DNA from: Flavobacterium luteolum
Lineage (GTDB): Bacteria > Bacteroidota > Bacteroidia > Flavobacteriales > Flavobacteriaceae
DNA: 64,000 bases
Reading direction: 5' to 3'
NCBI RefSeq assembly: GCF_027111275.1
Contig: NZ_CP114286.1
Span: forward strand, 1,984,001 to 2,048,000
The position numbers and the translations under genes are program-made. A model generated the notes under the pieces. The model had not been told where the DNA came from and did no database searches. It saw only the letters and a program-made list of their open reading frames with translations. Below are positions 24,845-32,942 of this stretch, one piece after another (the stretch's first letter is position 1; the number at the start of each line of letters is the position of its first letter).

Positions 24845-25768
24845 ATGGCTGAAAAAACAATCAGAATTGGAACGCGCGATAGCGAATTAGCACTTTGGCA
24901 AGCACATACTGTCGAGAAAAAACTAAATGATTTAGGTTATAAAACTTCAATTGTTGCGGTTAAATCTCAAGGTGATATTATTCTGGACAAACCTCTTTAT
25001 GAGTTAGGTATCACAGGAATTTTTACCAAAACGCTGGACATTGCTATGATCAATGGCGATATTGATATTGCGGTGCATTCTATGAAAGATGTTCCAACGG
25101 CTTTACCGAAAGGAATTGTTCAGGCAGCTGTTTTGCCAAGAGCTAATGTTTTGGATATTTTAGTTCATAAAGGAAATCCTGATTTTACAAATCCAAGTAC
25201 CATTGCAACCGGAAGTCTTAGACGTCAGGCACAATGGTTTAACAAATACCCAAATCATACAGTAGTTGATTTACGTGGAAACGTAAATACGCGTATGCAG
25301 AAATTGCAGGACAATGATTGGGACGGAGCTGTTTTTGCAGCTGCAGGTTTAGAGCGAATCAACTTAAAACCTGAAAACTTCATCAATTTGGATTGGATGA
25401 TTCCGGCGCCGGCTCAAGGAGCAATGCTTGTTGTGGCAATGGAAAATGACAACTATACTTTGGATGCGCTTTCTCAGTTAAATGATATTGAAACTGAAAT
25501 TTGTACGCATATCGAACGTCAGTTTTTAAGAACACTCGAAGGAGGGTGTACTGCCCCGATTGGAGCTTTGGTAACGTATAACGAAGATCAAGATACGTTG
25601 CATTTTCAAGGCGTTTTGCTTTCTATTGATGGAAAACAAAAGCTGGAAATTGACAAAACGGTTGACATTTCAGAATGGAAAAAACTAGGTTTCAACTCTG
25701 CGCAAGAGATTTTGAATAATGGAGGAACGGAATTAATGCAGAAAATCAAAGAATCTCTGAAGAAATAA
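24845..25768 (+). CDS. hemC: Hydroxymethylbilane synthase (porphobilinogen deaminase)
   Basis: A 307-residue cytosolic enzyme that joins four porphobilinogens into hydroxymethylbilane. The start RIGTRDSELALWQAHTVEK is typical, and GSLRRQAQ and DLRGNVNTRMQKL are substrate-binding segments. The dipyrromethane cofactor Cys is in EGGCTAPIGA near residue 238. Length is normal. The stop overlaps the hemD start by one base (TAATG), showing translational coupling. Confidence 0.96.
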   Translation: MAEKTIRIGTRDSELALWQAHTVEKKLNDLGYKTSIVAVKSQGDIILDKPLYELGITGIFTKTLDIAMINGDIDIAVHSMKDVPTALPKGIVQAAVLPRANVLDILVHKGNPDFTNPSTIATGSLRRQAQWFNKYPNHTVVDLRGNVNTRMQKLQDNDWDGAVFAAAGLERINLKPENFINLDWMIPAPAQGAMLVVAMENDNYTLDALSQLNDIETEICTHIERQFLRTLEGGCTAPIGALVTYNEDQDTLHFQGVLLSIDGKQKLEIDKTVDISEWKKLGFNSAQEILNNGGTELMQKIKESLKK

Positions 25769-26433
25769 TGGCAAAATCAGTTCAAATACTATCTACTAAA
25801 ATATTATCTCCACTTCATAAACAAGAGTTGATGAAATATGGCGTCGAATTAATCGAAGCCGATTTTATTAAAACCGAAAACAAGGCTTTCGAATTAAAAG
25901 ACCTTAACGAGAGTCTGATTTTTACAAGTCAAAATGCTGTTCATAGCGTTTTATCTGACCCAAAATCAGAGGAACTAAAAAAGAAAAACGTGTACTGTGT
26001 TGGTCTTAAAACCAAAACTTTATTGACAGATAACGGATTCAATGTTATTGCTTACACTGGTTATGCTTCTGATTTAGCTGAAATTATCACTTTGATTTAT
26101 GGCAATGAAAGCTATACTTTTTTCAGCGGAAACTTGAGAAGAGATACTTTACCGGAAGCTTTAAAAGAAGCTGGAATTAAATTCAATGAAATTCAGGTTT
26201 ACGAAACTACGCTGCAACCTCAGAAAATAAAAGCAAATCCAGAAGCGATTTTGTTTTTTAGTCCATCTGGAGTTAAAAGTTATTTGAAGGATAATACCAT
26301 TAATAAACAAATCTGCTTTTGCATCGGTGATACGACCGCAGAAGCTTTAAGTAAAATCACGAAAAACATTATTATTGCAGATCAGCCAACAATCGAGGAT
26401 GTGATCGAAGATGTAATTCACGAATACAAATAA
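25768..26433 (+). CDS. hemD: Uroporphyrinogen-III synthase
   Basis: A 221-residue enzyme that closes and inverts ring D of hydroxymethylbilane to give uroporphyrinogen III. HemD proteins diverge strongly. The call rests on the two-lobed layout with LIFTSQNAVHSVL, YCVGLKTKTLL, FFSGNLRRDTLP, ILFFSPSGVKSYL and CFCIGDTTAEAL, and on its position between hemC and hemE. It overlaps the hemC stop by one base. Confidence 0.92.
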   Translation: MAKSVQILSTKILSPLHKQELMKYGVELIEADFIKTENKAFELKDLNESLIFTSQNAVHSVLSDPKSEELKKKNVYCVGLKTKTLLTDNGFNVIAYTGYASDLAEIITLIYGNESYTFFSGNLRRDTLPEALKEAGIKFNEIQVYETTLQPQKIKANPEAILFFSPSGVKSYLKDNTINKQICFCIGDTTAEALSKITKNIIIADQPTIEDVIEDVIHEYK

Positions 26434-26434
26434 A

Positions 26435-26473
26435 AAACTTTGCAACTTTGTCACTTTGCGACTTTGCACCTAA
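26435..26473. repeat. Direct 8-base 'CTTTGCRA' word repeat
   Basis: AACTTTGC, AACTTTGT, CACTTTGC, GACTTTGC follow one another with period 8 between hemD and hemE. No facing arm is seen. Confidence 0.6.
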
Positions 26474-26485
26474 AATAAAAAAACA

Positions 26486-27511
26486 ATGTTAAAAAACGAC
26501 CTATTTTTAAGAGCATTAAAAGGAGAAACAGTTCAACGTCCGCCAGTATGGATGATGCGTCAGGCTGGAAGATATTTACCTGAATTTAGAGAACTTCGTG
26601 ATAAATATGATTTTTTTACGCGTTGCGAAACTCCAGAATTAGCTGCTGAAATTACAGTTCAGCCAATTCGCCGAATTGCTCCAGATGCTGCGATTTTATT
26701 TTCGGATATTTTGGTAGTGCCGCGTGCAATGGGAATTCACGTAGAATTGAAAGACAATTTGGGACCAATAATTCCAAATCCGATTCGTTCTTTGGCAGAT
26801 GTTCATAAAGTTTATGTCCCAGATGTAAATGAAACTTTAGGTTACGTTTTTGATGCTGTGAAATTGACTAAGGAAATGCTGAACGACGAAGTGCCATTAA
26901 TTGGTTTCGCGGGTTCTCCTTGGACAATTTTCTGTTATGCTGTTGAAGGAAAAGGTTCTAAAAGTTTTGATACTGCAAAAGGATTCTGTTTTTCAAATCC
27001 AGCTGCAGCACACACTTTATTGCAAAAAATTACCGATACGACTATTTTATATTTAAAAGAAAAAGTAAAATCTGGAGTAAATGCTGTTCAGATTTTTGAT
27101 TCTTGGGGAGGAATGCTTTCTCCTGTTGACTATCAGGAATTTTCTTGGAAATACATCAACCAAATTGTTGACGCTTTAGCAGATATTACTCCAGTTATTG
27201 TTTTCGGAAAAGGATGTTGGTTTGCTCTTGGCGAAATGGGTAAAAGTAAAGCTTCTGCATTAGGAGTTGACTGGACTTGTTCGGCTAGAAATGCGCGTTA
27301 TTTGTCTGGTGGAAACATTACTTTACAAGGGAATTTTGATCCGTCAAGATTGCTTTCTCCAATTCCGACAATCAAAAAAATGGTTCACGAAATGATCGAC
27401 GAATTCGGAAAAGATAAATATATTGTAAATTTAGGTCACGGAATTTTACCAAATATACCTGTAGACCATGCAAAAGCGTTTATTGACGCGGTTAAGGAAT
27501 ACGGGAATTAA
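26486..27511 (+). CDS. hemE: Uroporphyrinogen decarboxylase
   Basis: A 341-residue enzyme that removes the four acetate carboxyls of uroporphyrinogen III to give coproporphyrinogen III, without a cofactor. The signature [20 protein letters not shown] near residue 20 contains the substrate-binding Arg residues. [14 protein letters not shown] carries the catalytic Asp, and [16 protein letters not shown] and NLGHGILPN follow as usual. Length is normal. It belongs to the hemCDE group, with a short repeat before it. Confidence 0.97.
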   Translation: MLKNDLFLRALKGETVQRPPVWMMRQAGRYLPEFRELRDKYDFFTRCETPELAAEITVQPIRRIAPDAAILFSDILVVPRAMGIHVELKDNLGPIIPNPIRSLADVHKVYVPDVNETLGYVFDAVKLTKEMLNDEVPLIGFAGSPWTIFCYAVEGKGSKSFDTAKGFCFSNPAAAHTLLQKITDTTILYLKEKVKSGVNAVQIFDSWGGMLSPVDYQEFSWKYINQIVDALADITPVIVFGKGCWFALGEMGKSKASALGVDWTCSARNARYLSGGNITLQGNFDPSRLLSPIPTIKKMVHEMIDEFGKDKYIVNLGHGILPNIPVDHAKAFIDAVKEYGN

Positions 27512-27513
27512 TA

Positions 27514-27582
27514 AGTTGATAGTTTATGGTTGATAGTTGTTGGATATAAATACTATCAACCATAAACCAACAACCATCAACT
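27514..27582. repeat. Inverted 'GTTGATAG' word repeat
   Basis: AGTTGATAGTTTATGGTTGA (from 27514) faces a near reverse complement that ends CCATCAACT at 27582. The loop is about 10 bases. It sits between hemE and the unknown membrane gene. Confidence 0.7.
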
Positions 27583-27589
27583 CAAAAAT

Positions 27590-28267
27590 ATGCTTGCAAA
27601 CCTAAACCTCAACAGAAACTCACCGTTTTCATTTATCGAATACGGATTTCAGGCGTACTACGCCTATGTGTTTTTGATGGTTTGGATGCATCCAGAATTA
27701 CATCCAGTTAGCGTTATAAATGATTTGGCTGTTTTGATGGCTTTTGAGTTTATAATGGTTCATTCAGGAGTTTTTATGGCGGTCATGCCAAAAAAATGGT
27801 CGCTTTTTGTGTTTTTCCCGCTCTACGGATTATTTGCCTACTCTTTTAATGAATCAGTAGTTAATACTAACATTCTTTATATTTATCTGCTTACGGTTTT
27901 AAACAGAATGAGATTTGCCTTTTCAAATGTAGCGCCAGAAGTCAGAGTATATCAAATGGGAAAATCTGCAGCAAAAGCGGTTTTCTACTTTTTCCTAATC
28001 CTAGCGGTTTGCATTGGAAATTCTATAGTACCTCCATTCGGATTGACAAATGAGTTTTTAGAAAAATCACATTATTTCCAAACCGTTAAATCAAGCGGGT
28101 TATTTATAGAAAAGCCTTATGTGCCTATCTGTATGGGATTTATTTATTATGCTTTGCCTGTTTTATATTTTATTTATCGAATACTAAAAAACTTTGGTAA
28201 AAAAGATTCTTTTCAAAATGAAAAACTAGTTTTTAGCCGAACAACTGTCAAATCGAATAAATTCTAA
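27590..28267 (+). CDS. Uncharacterised integral membrane protein in the heme cluster
   Basis: I do not recognise a family. The 225-residue protein has about five or six hydrophobic helices (near residues 20-35, 45-66, 70-88, 95-108, 132-150 and 175-197) and a basic, polar C-terminal tail. No catalytic motif stands out. It lies between hemE and hemF and starts 78 bases after hemE; the next gene follows after 3 bases and the chain then runs by 4-base overlaps into hemF. A role in heme or porphyrin handling is possible from position only. Confidence 0.75.
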   Translation: MLANLNLNRNSPFSFIEYGFQAYYAYVFLMVWMHPELHPVSVINDLAVLMAFEFIMVHSGVFMAVMPKKWSLFVFFPLYGLFAYSFNESVVNTNILYIYLLTVLNRMRFAFSNVAPEVRVYQMGKSAAKAVFYFFLILAVCIGNSIVPPFGLTNEFLEKSHYFQTVKSSGLFIEKPYVPICMGFIYYALPVLYFIYRILKNFGKKDSFQNEKLVFSRTTVKSNKF

Positions 28268-28270
28268 ATT

Positions 28271-28654
28271 ATGTTGAATAAAGGTTTACGAGACGAAGAA
28301 TCTATTAGAATAGAGAATACTCTACGAACTTTGCATGCATTAATTTTTGTTCCAAAGTTTTGGAATGCTGAAGATACAACTCTTATTGATGAACAATTGA
28401 AAAGTTTTGGCTTAAGCCTACAAAGAACAATTGAAATTCCAGAAGAGGAATTAATTCTGCTTTTACAACGATGCCATTTAGACTGGAATCAGCAAGAACA
28501 ATTTGCTGATATTTTAATGGGCCTTTCTGCAGAGAAACAATTTGACTTTCTAGGAAAAGCCCTCGCAATATATCAATATATCCAACAAGAAAGCAAGGTT
28601 TTTTCTTTTGGAATAAATACCAAAATCGCATCTTTAAAAAACAATCACATATGA
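28271..28654 (+). CDS. Uncharacterised 127-residue protein in the heme cluster
   Basis: I do not recognise a family. The protein is soluble and appears mostly alpha-helical (SIRIENTLRTLHALIFVPKFW, ELILLLQRCHLDWNQQEQFADILMG). It starts 3 bases after the membrane-protein gene and overlaps the GNAT gene by 4 bases (ATGA), so it is translated with its neighbours. One Cys-His pair (RCHLDW) is present, which is not enough to call a metal site. Confidence 0.72.
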   Translation: MLNKGLRDEESIRIENTLRTLHALIFVPKFWNAEDTTLIDEQLKSFGLSLQRTIEIPEEELILLLQRCHLDWNQQEQFADILMGLSAEKQFDFLGKALAIYQYIQQESKVFSFGINTKIASLKNNHI

Positions 28655-29196
28655 GTTTTATAGATTGGAAAACAGATCGAATTGAAAACGTTCTTCCTGA
28701 GGAGTTTTACAAACTAATCGACAAGAATAAAAATCATATTGGAAAAACATTTCCTGTAACACTAGCTAATTCTGACTCACCAGAAAAAGCAGAAAATTTT
28801 ATCTCAGTTAATAAAAACAAGGAAAGAAATAGCGAAGGATATTATTTCTTTGCCCGAGACATCAAAACAAATAACCTAATTGGTTATTTATGTGTAAAAA
28901 CTATCGATTATCGGATTTCTAAATGTGAGTTAGGTTATTTTATTGATGAGGATTTTCAAGGAAAAGGAATTACATCCAAAATGGTTTCAGACGTGCTTGA
29001 ATTTTGTTTTGATGAATTAAAAATGAATAAAGTTTTCATTTGTACATCAGAAGTAAATTTAGCAAGTCAGCGAATCGCTCTAAAACATAATTTTAAACAA
29101 GAAGGAATTTTAAGAGATGAGTTTAGAAATGGTGACGGCACTTTGCAAAACACCGTTTATTTCGGACTTCTTAAATCAGAATATATAAAATCATGA
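28651..29196 (+). CDS. GNAT family N-acetyltransferase (RimJ/RimL-like)
   Basis: A 181-residue acetyltransferase that probably moves acetyl from acetyl-CoA to a protein N-terminus or another amine. The central fold is visible: LIGYLCVKTIDYRISKCELGYFIDEDFQGKGI contains the pyrophosphate-binding QGKGIT loop near residue 108. VFICTSEVNLASQRIALKHNFKQEGILRDEF gives the late beta-alpha elements of the Rim group. It overlaps both neighbours by 4 bases, so it is coupled to hemF, though no link to heme is known. Confidence 0.88.
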   Translation: MSFIDWKTDRIENVLPEEFYKLIDKNKNHIGKTFPVTLANSDSPEKAENFISVNKNKERNSEGYYFFARDIKTNNLIGYLCVKTIDYRISKCELGYFIDEDFQGKGITSKMVSDVLEFCFDELKMNKVFICTSEVNLASQRIALKHNFKQEGILRDEFRNGDGTLQNTVYFGLLKSEYIKS

Positions 29197-30098
29197 AAGA
29201 CAAATTTTACGCATATATACAAAACTTACAAGACCAGATTTGCGCTGGATTAGAAACTGTTGACGGAACTGCAAAATTTCGTGAGGACTTATGGAAACGT
29301 CCAGAAGGCGGTGGCGGAAGAACTCGCGTCATTGAAAACGGAGCAGTTTTCGAAAAAGGTGGTGTAAACATTTCGGCCGTTCACGGAAAACTTCCTGAAA
29401 CAATGCAGAAAATGTTTGGTGTTGGCGAAGCAGATTTCTTTGCTTGCGGATTAAGTTTAGTACTGCATCCAAAAAACCCTATGGTTCCTACCGTGCACGC
29501 TAATTGGCGATACTTCGAAATGTATGACGAATCTGGAAAAGTAATTGAGCAATGGTTTGGCGGCGGACAGGATTTAACGCCTTATTATTTGTTTGAGGAA
29601 GATGCAATTCACTTTCATCAAACATGCAAAACTGCTTGCGACAAACACAATCCAGAGTTTTATCCAAAATATAAAAAACAATGCGATTCGTATTTCTGGA
29701 ACGCACACCGAAATGAAGCTCGAGGACTTGGCGGTTTGTTCTTTGATTATTGCAAAGCAAATGAGCAAATGTCAATGGAAAACTGGTACAATTTCGTAAC
29801 CGAAGTGGGAAATAGTTTCCTTGAAGCTTATGTTCCAATTGTAGAAAGAAGAAAAAACCTTTCTTATACTCCAGAGCAAAGAACCTGGCAAGAAATCCGT
29901 CGTGGCCGTTATGTTGAATTTAATTTGGTTCATGACAAAGGCACTTTGTTCGGTCTAAAAACCAACGGAAGAATCGAAAGTATTTTAATGAGTTTGCCTC
30001 CGCATGTGCAATGGGTTTACGATCATCATCCAGAAGCAGGTAGTGAAGAAGAAAAATTGATTCATGTATTGGCAAATCCGCGTGAGTGGATTTCGTAG
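29193..30098 (+). CDS. hemF: Oxygen-dependent coproporphyrinogen III oxidase
   Basis: A 301-residue enzyme that uses O2 to convert coproporphyrinogen III to protoporphyrinogen IX. Family segments are GGGGRTRVIENGAVFEKGGVN near residue 35, LHPKNPMVPTVHANWRYFE near 92-110 with conserved His residues, WFGGGQDLTPYYLFEEDA near 121-138 and EIRRGRYVEFNLVHDKGT near 231-248. It is the last gene of the run that begins at hemC and overlaps the GNAT gene by 4 bases. The O2 requirement fits an aerobic organism. No hemN is seen. Confidence 0.97.
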   Translation: MKDKFYAYIQNLQDQICAGLETVDGTAKFREDLWKRPEGGGGRTRVIENGAVFEKGGVNISAVHGKLPETMQKMFGVGEADFFACGLSLVLHPKNPMVPTVHANWRYFEMYDESGKVIEQWFGGGQDLTPYYLFEEDAIHFHQTCKTACDKHNPEFYPKYKKQCDSYFWNAHRNEARGLGGLFFDYCKANEQMSMENWYNFVTEVGNSFLEAYVPIVERRKNLSYTPEQRTWQEIRRGRYVEFNLVHDKGTLFGLKTNGRIESILMSLPPHVQWVYDHHPEAGSEEEKLIHVLANPREWIS

Positions 30099-30126
30099 TC
30101 TAAAAATTTATTTAATTTGATAATTA

Positions 30127-30330
30127 TATGTCGCCCCTCTGGGGCTTCTTTTTTTGTTGTCGATTCAATTTCTATAAATATTTTGCTCCGCTGGAGCATT
30201 TTTTTGTTCAACTATTCCCAGAGGGACGGAATATTTATAGAACCCAAATAATAGCTCAACGAACAAGCTTCGGAGAAGCAAAATATTTATAGAACAATTT
30301 GCATCCCCAGTATCAAGCTCCAGAGGAGCG
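30127..30330. repeat. Cluster of five REP-like palindromes upstream of the RAYT gene
   Basis: The hairpins are CCCCTCTGGGG (30134-30144), GCTCCGCTGGAGC (30185-30197), TCCCAGAGGGA (near 30217-30227), GCTTCGGAGAAGC (30266-30278) and GCTCCAGAGGAGC (30317-30329). Most carry a conserved tail, ATAAATATtttG or ATATGTCG, at one side, so orientation is visible: the first two point one way and the last three the other. This cluster occupies nearly all of the 325-base gap 30099-30423; the rest is AT-rich without a gene. Confidence 0.85.
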
Positions 30331-30423
30331 ACATATTTATTTAATACCGAAAAAAAAAGAATACTTATCCTACAAATTAAAATTATTAATTAGCTTTACT
30401 GATTATAAATTTTACTTAAAAAC

Positions 30424-30882
30424 ATGGCTAATACCTATTCTCAATTATACATTCAAATCGTTTTTGCCGTAAAAGGAAGACAGAACCTGATTTCTAAAAA
30501 TTGGAAAGATGAAATCTATAAATACATTATAGGAATTATTGTCAATCAGAAACAAAAATTGATTGCAATATACGGAATGCCAGATCATATTCATATCTTA
30601 GTTGGGATAAAACCAAATGTTTCAATATCAGATTTGGTACGAGACATTAAATCAAGTTCATCCAAATTCATAAATGAACAGAAATGGATTAATGGAAAAT
30701 TTGAATGGCAAACAGGTTTTGGTGCTTTTTCGTACGGTCATTCACAATTAACATCTGTAATAAAGTATATTGAAAACCAAGAACAACATCATAAAACCAA
30801 AACGTTCAAAGAAGAATATATCGCATTTCTAAAATTATTCAATATTGATTTTAAAAATGAATATCTGTTTAATGATGTTTAA
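30424..30882 (+). CDS. REP-associated tyrosine transposase (RAYT; IS200-like Y1 family)
   Basis: This 152-residue HUH single-strand DNA nuclease of the Y1 (IS200-like) family belongs by context to the RAYTs, which are single-copy and process REP hairpins rather than moving a classical IS. The HUH motif is in GMPDHIHILVGIKP near residues 52-66, and the nucleophile Tyr is in VIKYIENQEQHH near 112-123. ISDLVRDIKSSSSKFIN is the typical central helix. Five REP-like palindromes precede it and two follow directly. No terminal repeats of a full insertion sequence are seen. Confidence 0.88.
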   Translation: MANTYSQLYIQIVFAVKGRQNLISKNWKDEIYKYIIGIIVNQKQKLIAIYGMPDHIHILVGIKPNVSISDLVRDIKSSSSKFINEQKWINGKFEWQTGFGAFSYGHSQLTSVIKYIENQEQHHKTKTFKEEYIAFLKLFNIDFKNEYLFNDV

Positions 30883-30885
30883 TTT

Positions 30886-30960
30886 ATGTCGCTCTGCTGG
30901 AGCTTCAAATGCTATTCGATTATTATAATTGCTATAAATATTTTGCTTCTCCGAAGCATT
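30886..30960. repeat. Two REP-like palindromes downstream of the RAYT gene
   Basis: TATGTCGCTCTGCTGGAGCT (hairpin GCTCTGCTGGAGC, 30891-30903) and TATAAATATTTTGCTTCTCC (hairpin GCTTCTCCGAAGC, 30945-30957) lie in the 90 bases after the stop. They reach to 13 bases before the next ATG. Confidence 0.85.
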
Positions 30961-30972
30961 TTTAAATACCAC

Positions 30973-31908
30973 ATGATCTTGAAACTGATTTACGCCACAT
31001 TCTTTATCAGCATTTTTGGGTGTTTTGCCCAAAACGATTCCCTGCAAAATCCGTATTTTAAATCATATAATGATAAAATTACTGCTAGTGTTTATTATTT
31101 AGATACTTCTAATAGTTTTCAGATTGCTTCTGGTCAGGATTCCAAAACATATGTAAATCTAATTCCGAATCGAAGAGAACAAATCGGTTTTACATTAAAC
31201 TATAAAATCATTGATATCACAATTGGTTTTGCTCCCAAATTTCTAAGTCAAAATAAGGGAGATTCTCATTCCAAAAATTTTAATTTTAACACCCGTTTTT
31301 ATTTAAAAAAATGGATGCAGTCGTTCACTTTTATCAATCAAAAAGGATTTTATATTAGTGATGACAACATTACAGCTCAACTGCCCAATATGCGAACAAC
31401 AAAAATTGGCGGTTCGACAGCTTATGTTTTTAATGATAAATTCTCTTTTAAAACATTGGTAAGCCAAAACGAATGGCAGACCAAAAGTTCTGGAAGTTTT
31501 ATTCCGACTTTCTCTTTTTATTACACCAATTTAGATTTAAATACTCCCGATTCGTCACCTGGCGATATTTATGTTTTAACGCTTGCGCCCTCCTATTTTT
31601 ACAATTTCGTAATTAGTGATCGCGTCTTAATTGGCGCTGGACTCGCTTTGGGTGCCGGAATTAATATTATTGATGGAGACACCTCAGCTTTGTATCAAGT
31701 AGATTTCAATTTGAAATTGGCTTATAACAAAGACCGTTTTTTTGGTTTTGCCAGTCTTAACACAATTGGTTTTGCGCAAGATGACAAAGTCGATCCGCGA
31801 TTGAATGACAATATTTCTACTCTAAAACTCTCTGTTGGGTATCGATTTGATCCTCCTAAAAAAGTAAAAGAAGTCTACGATAAGGTCAATGAAAAAATAG
31901 GTCTTTGA
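30973..31908 (+). CDS. DUF4421 family outer-membrane-type protein
   Basis: A 311-residue secreted protein: signal peptide MILKLIYATFFISIFGCFAQ, then a beta-rich body of alternating amphipathic strands (KITASVYYL, GFTLNYKIIDITIGFAPKFL, NTRFYLKKWMQSF, LKLSVGYRFDPP) that looks like a small outer-membrane barrel. I assign it to DUF4421 by sequence memory; function is unknown. The ATG at 30973 is chosen because the in-frame region upstream (from 30886) reads through REP hairpins and would place 29 non-signal residues before a clear signal peptide. Confidence 0.78.
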   Translation: MILKLIYATFFISIFGCFAQNDSLQNPYFKSYNDKITASVYYLDTSNSFQIASGQDSKTYVNLIPNRREQIGFTLNYKIIDITIGFAPKFLSQNKGDSHSKNFNFNTRFYLKKWMQSFTFINQKGFYISDDNITAQLPNMRTTKIGGSTAYVFNDKFSFKTLVSQNEWQTKSSGSFIPTFSFYYTNLDLNTPDSSPGDIYVLTLAPSYFYNFVISDRVLIGAGLALGAGINIIDGDTSALYQVDFNLKLAYNKDRFFGFASLNTIGFAQDDKVDPRLNDNISTLKLSVGYRFDPPKKVKEVYDKVNEKIGL

Positions 31909-31990
31909 TAAATCTTAATCTCAAATAAACAGCCAAAAGGATAAAAATGCTTAAATTACAGAGATTTATGAAAAATTAAAATTCATTATT

Positions 31991-32887
31991 ATGGGAAATA
32001 AAAACACAGAACAATTAAATCTCATGCATTCTGGAAAAGGATTTATTGCGGCATTAGATCAAAGCGGTGGAAGTACTCCTAAAGCACTTTTACAATATGG
32101 AGTGGCAGAAAACCAATATACAAACGATGAAGAAATGTACACTCTTGTACATGAAATGAGAACTAGAATTATTAAAAGTCCAGCGTTTGACAGTCAATAT
32201 ATTCTCGGTGCAATTTTGTTTGAAAACACAATGGATCGTAAAATCGACGGACAGTGGACAGCAGATTATTTATGGGAGAAAAAACATATTATTCCTTTTT
32301 TAAAAGTAGATAAAGGTCTGGCAGAAACTGCAAATGGCGTACAACTAATGAAACCCATTTCTGGCTTAAACGAATTGCTAGATCGGGCTGTAGAACGCAA
32401 TATCTTTGGAACTAAAATGCGTTCTGTAATAAAAGAAGCCAATCCCGAAGGAATACGAGATGTTGTTGCCCAGCAATTTGAAATAGGAAAACAAATTTTT
32501 AGTAAAGGTTTAATTCCAATTATAGAACCTGAAGTTGATATTTACAGTCCTGATAAAGAAAAATCGGAAGAGATTCTAAAACAAGAAATCCAAAAACAGC
32601 TTAATGCATTGGATAAAGAGATAAAAGTAATGCTGAAACTTTCAATTCCGACCGTAAACGATTTTTACAAAGATCTTATTTCAGACGCACATGTGGTTCG
32701 TGTTGTAGCGCTTTCTGGTGGCTATTCACGCGAAGAAGCAAATCAAAAACTCTCTCAAAATCATGGATTGATTGCCAGTTTTTCTAGAGCATTGTCTGAA
32801 GGATTAACTGCAGATCAGTCTGATCAAGATTTTAATGCTGAATTAAAAGAAACCATCAAAGGTATTTATCAGGCTTCAATTACTTAG
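31991..32887 (+). CDS. Class I fructose-bisphosphate aldolase
   Basis: This 298-residue enzyme cleaves fructose-1,6-bisphosphate to DHAP and glyceraldehyde-3-phosphate through a Schiff base. The start [19 protein letters not shown] is the hallmark of the bacterial class I group. [12 protein letters not shown] and [13 protein letters not shown] carry conserved active-site residues, and [14 protein letters not shown] supplies the Schiff-base Lys. Length is normal. It is a single gene followed by a bidirectional terminator. Confidence 0.93.
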   Translation: MGNKNTEQLNLMHSGKGFIAALDQSGGSTPKALLQYGVAENQYTNDEEMYTLVHEMRTRIIKSPAFDSQYILGAILFENTMDRKIDGQWTADYLWEKKHIIPFLKVDKGLAETANGVQLMKPISGLNELLDRAVERNIFGTKMRSVIKEANPEGIRDVVAQQFEIGKQIFSKGLIPIIEPEVDIYSPDKEKSEEILKQEIQKQLNALDKEIKVMLKLSIPTVNDFYKDLISDAHVVRVVALSGGYSREEANQKLSQNHGLIASFSRALSEGLTADQSDQDFNAELKETIKGIYQASIT

Positions 32888-32896
32888 AAAACATAA

Positions 32897-32940
32897 AAAA
32901 ATCCCTGAAACAATATTGCTTCAGGGGTTTTTCTTTTTTC
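32897..32940. terminator. Bidirectional intrinsic terminator
   Basis: CCCTGAA (32903-32909) pairs with TTCAGGG (32920-32926), with A-run before and T-run after. It serves the aldolase (+) and the convergent gene 32943-34820 (-). Confidence 0.85.
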
Positions 32941-32942
32941 GA

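Noticed and set aside
30127..30330. Spaced palindromes as a CRISPR array
   Set aside because: Units vary in length, spacing and orientation and there is no cas gene; the RAYT neighbour explains them.
30424..30882. Complete IS200-type insertion sequence
   Set aside because: No defined left and right ends or accessory tnpB were seen; the surrounding hairpins are repeated family members found elsewhere.
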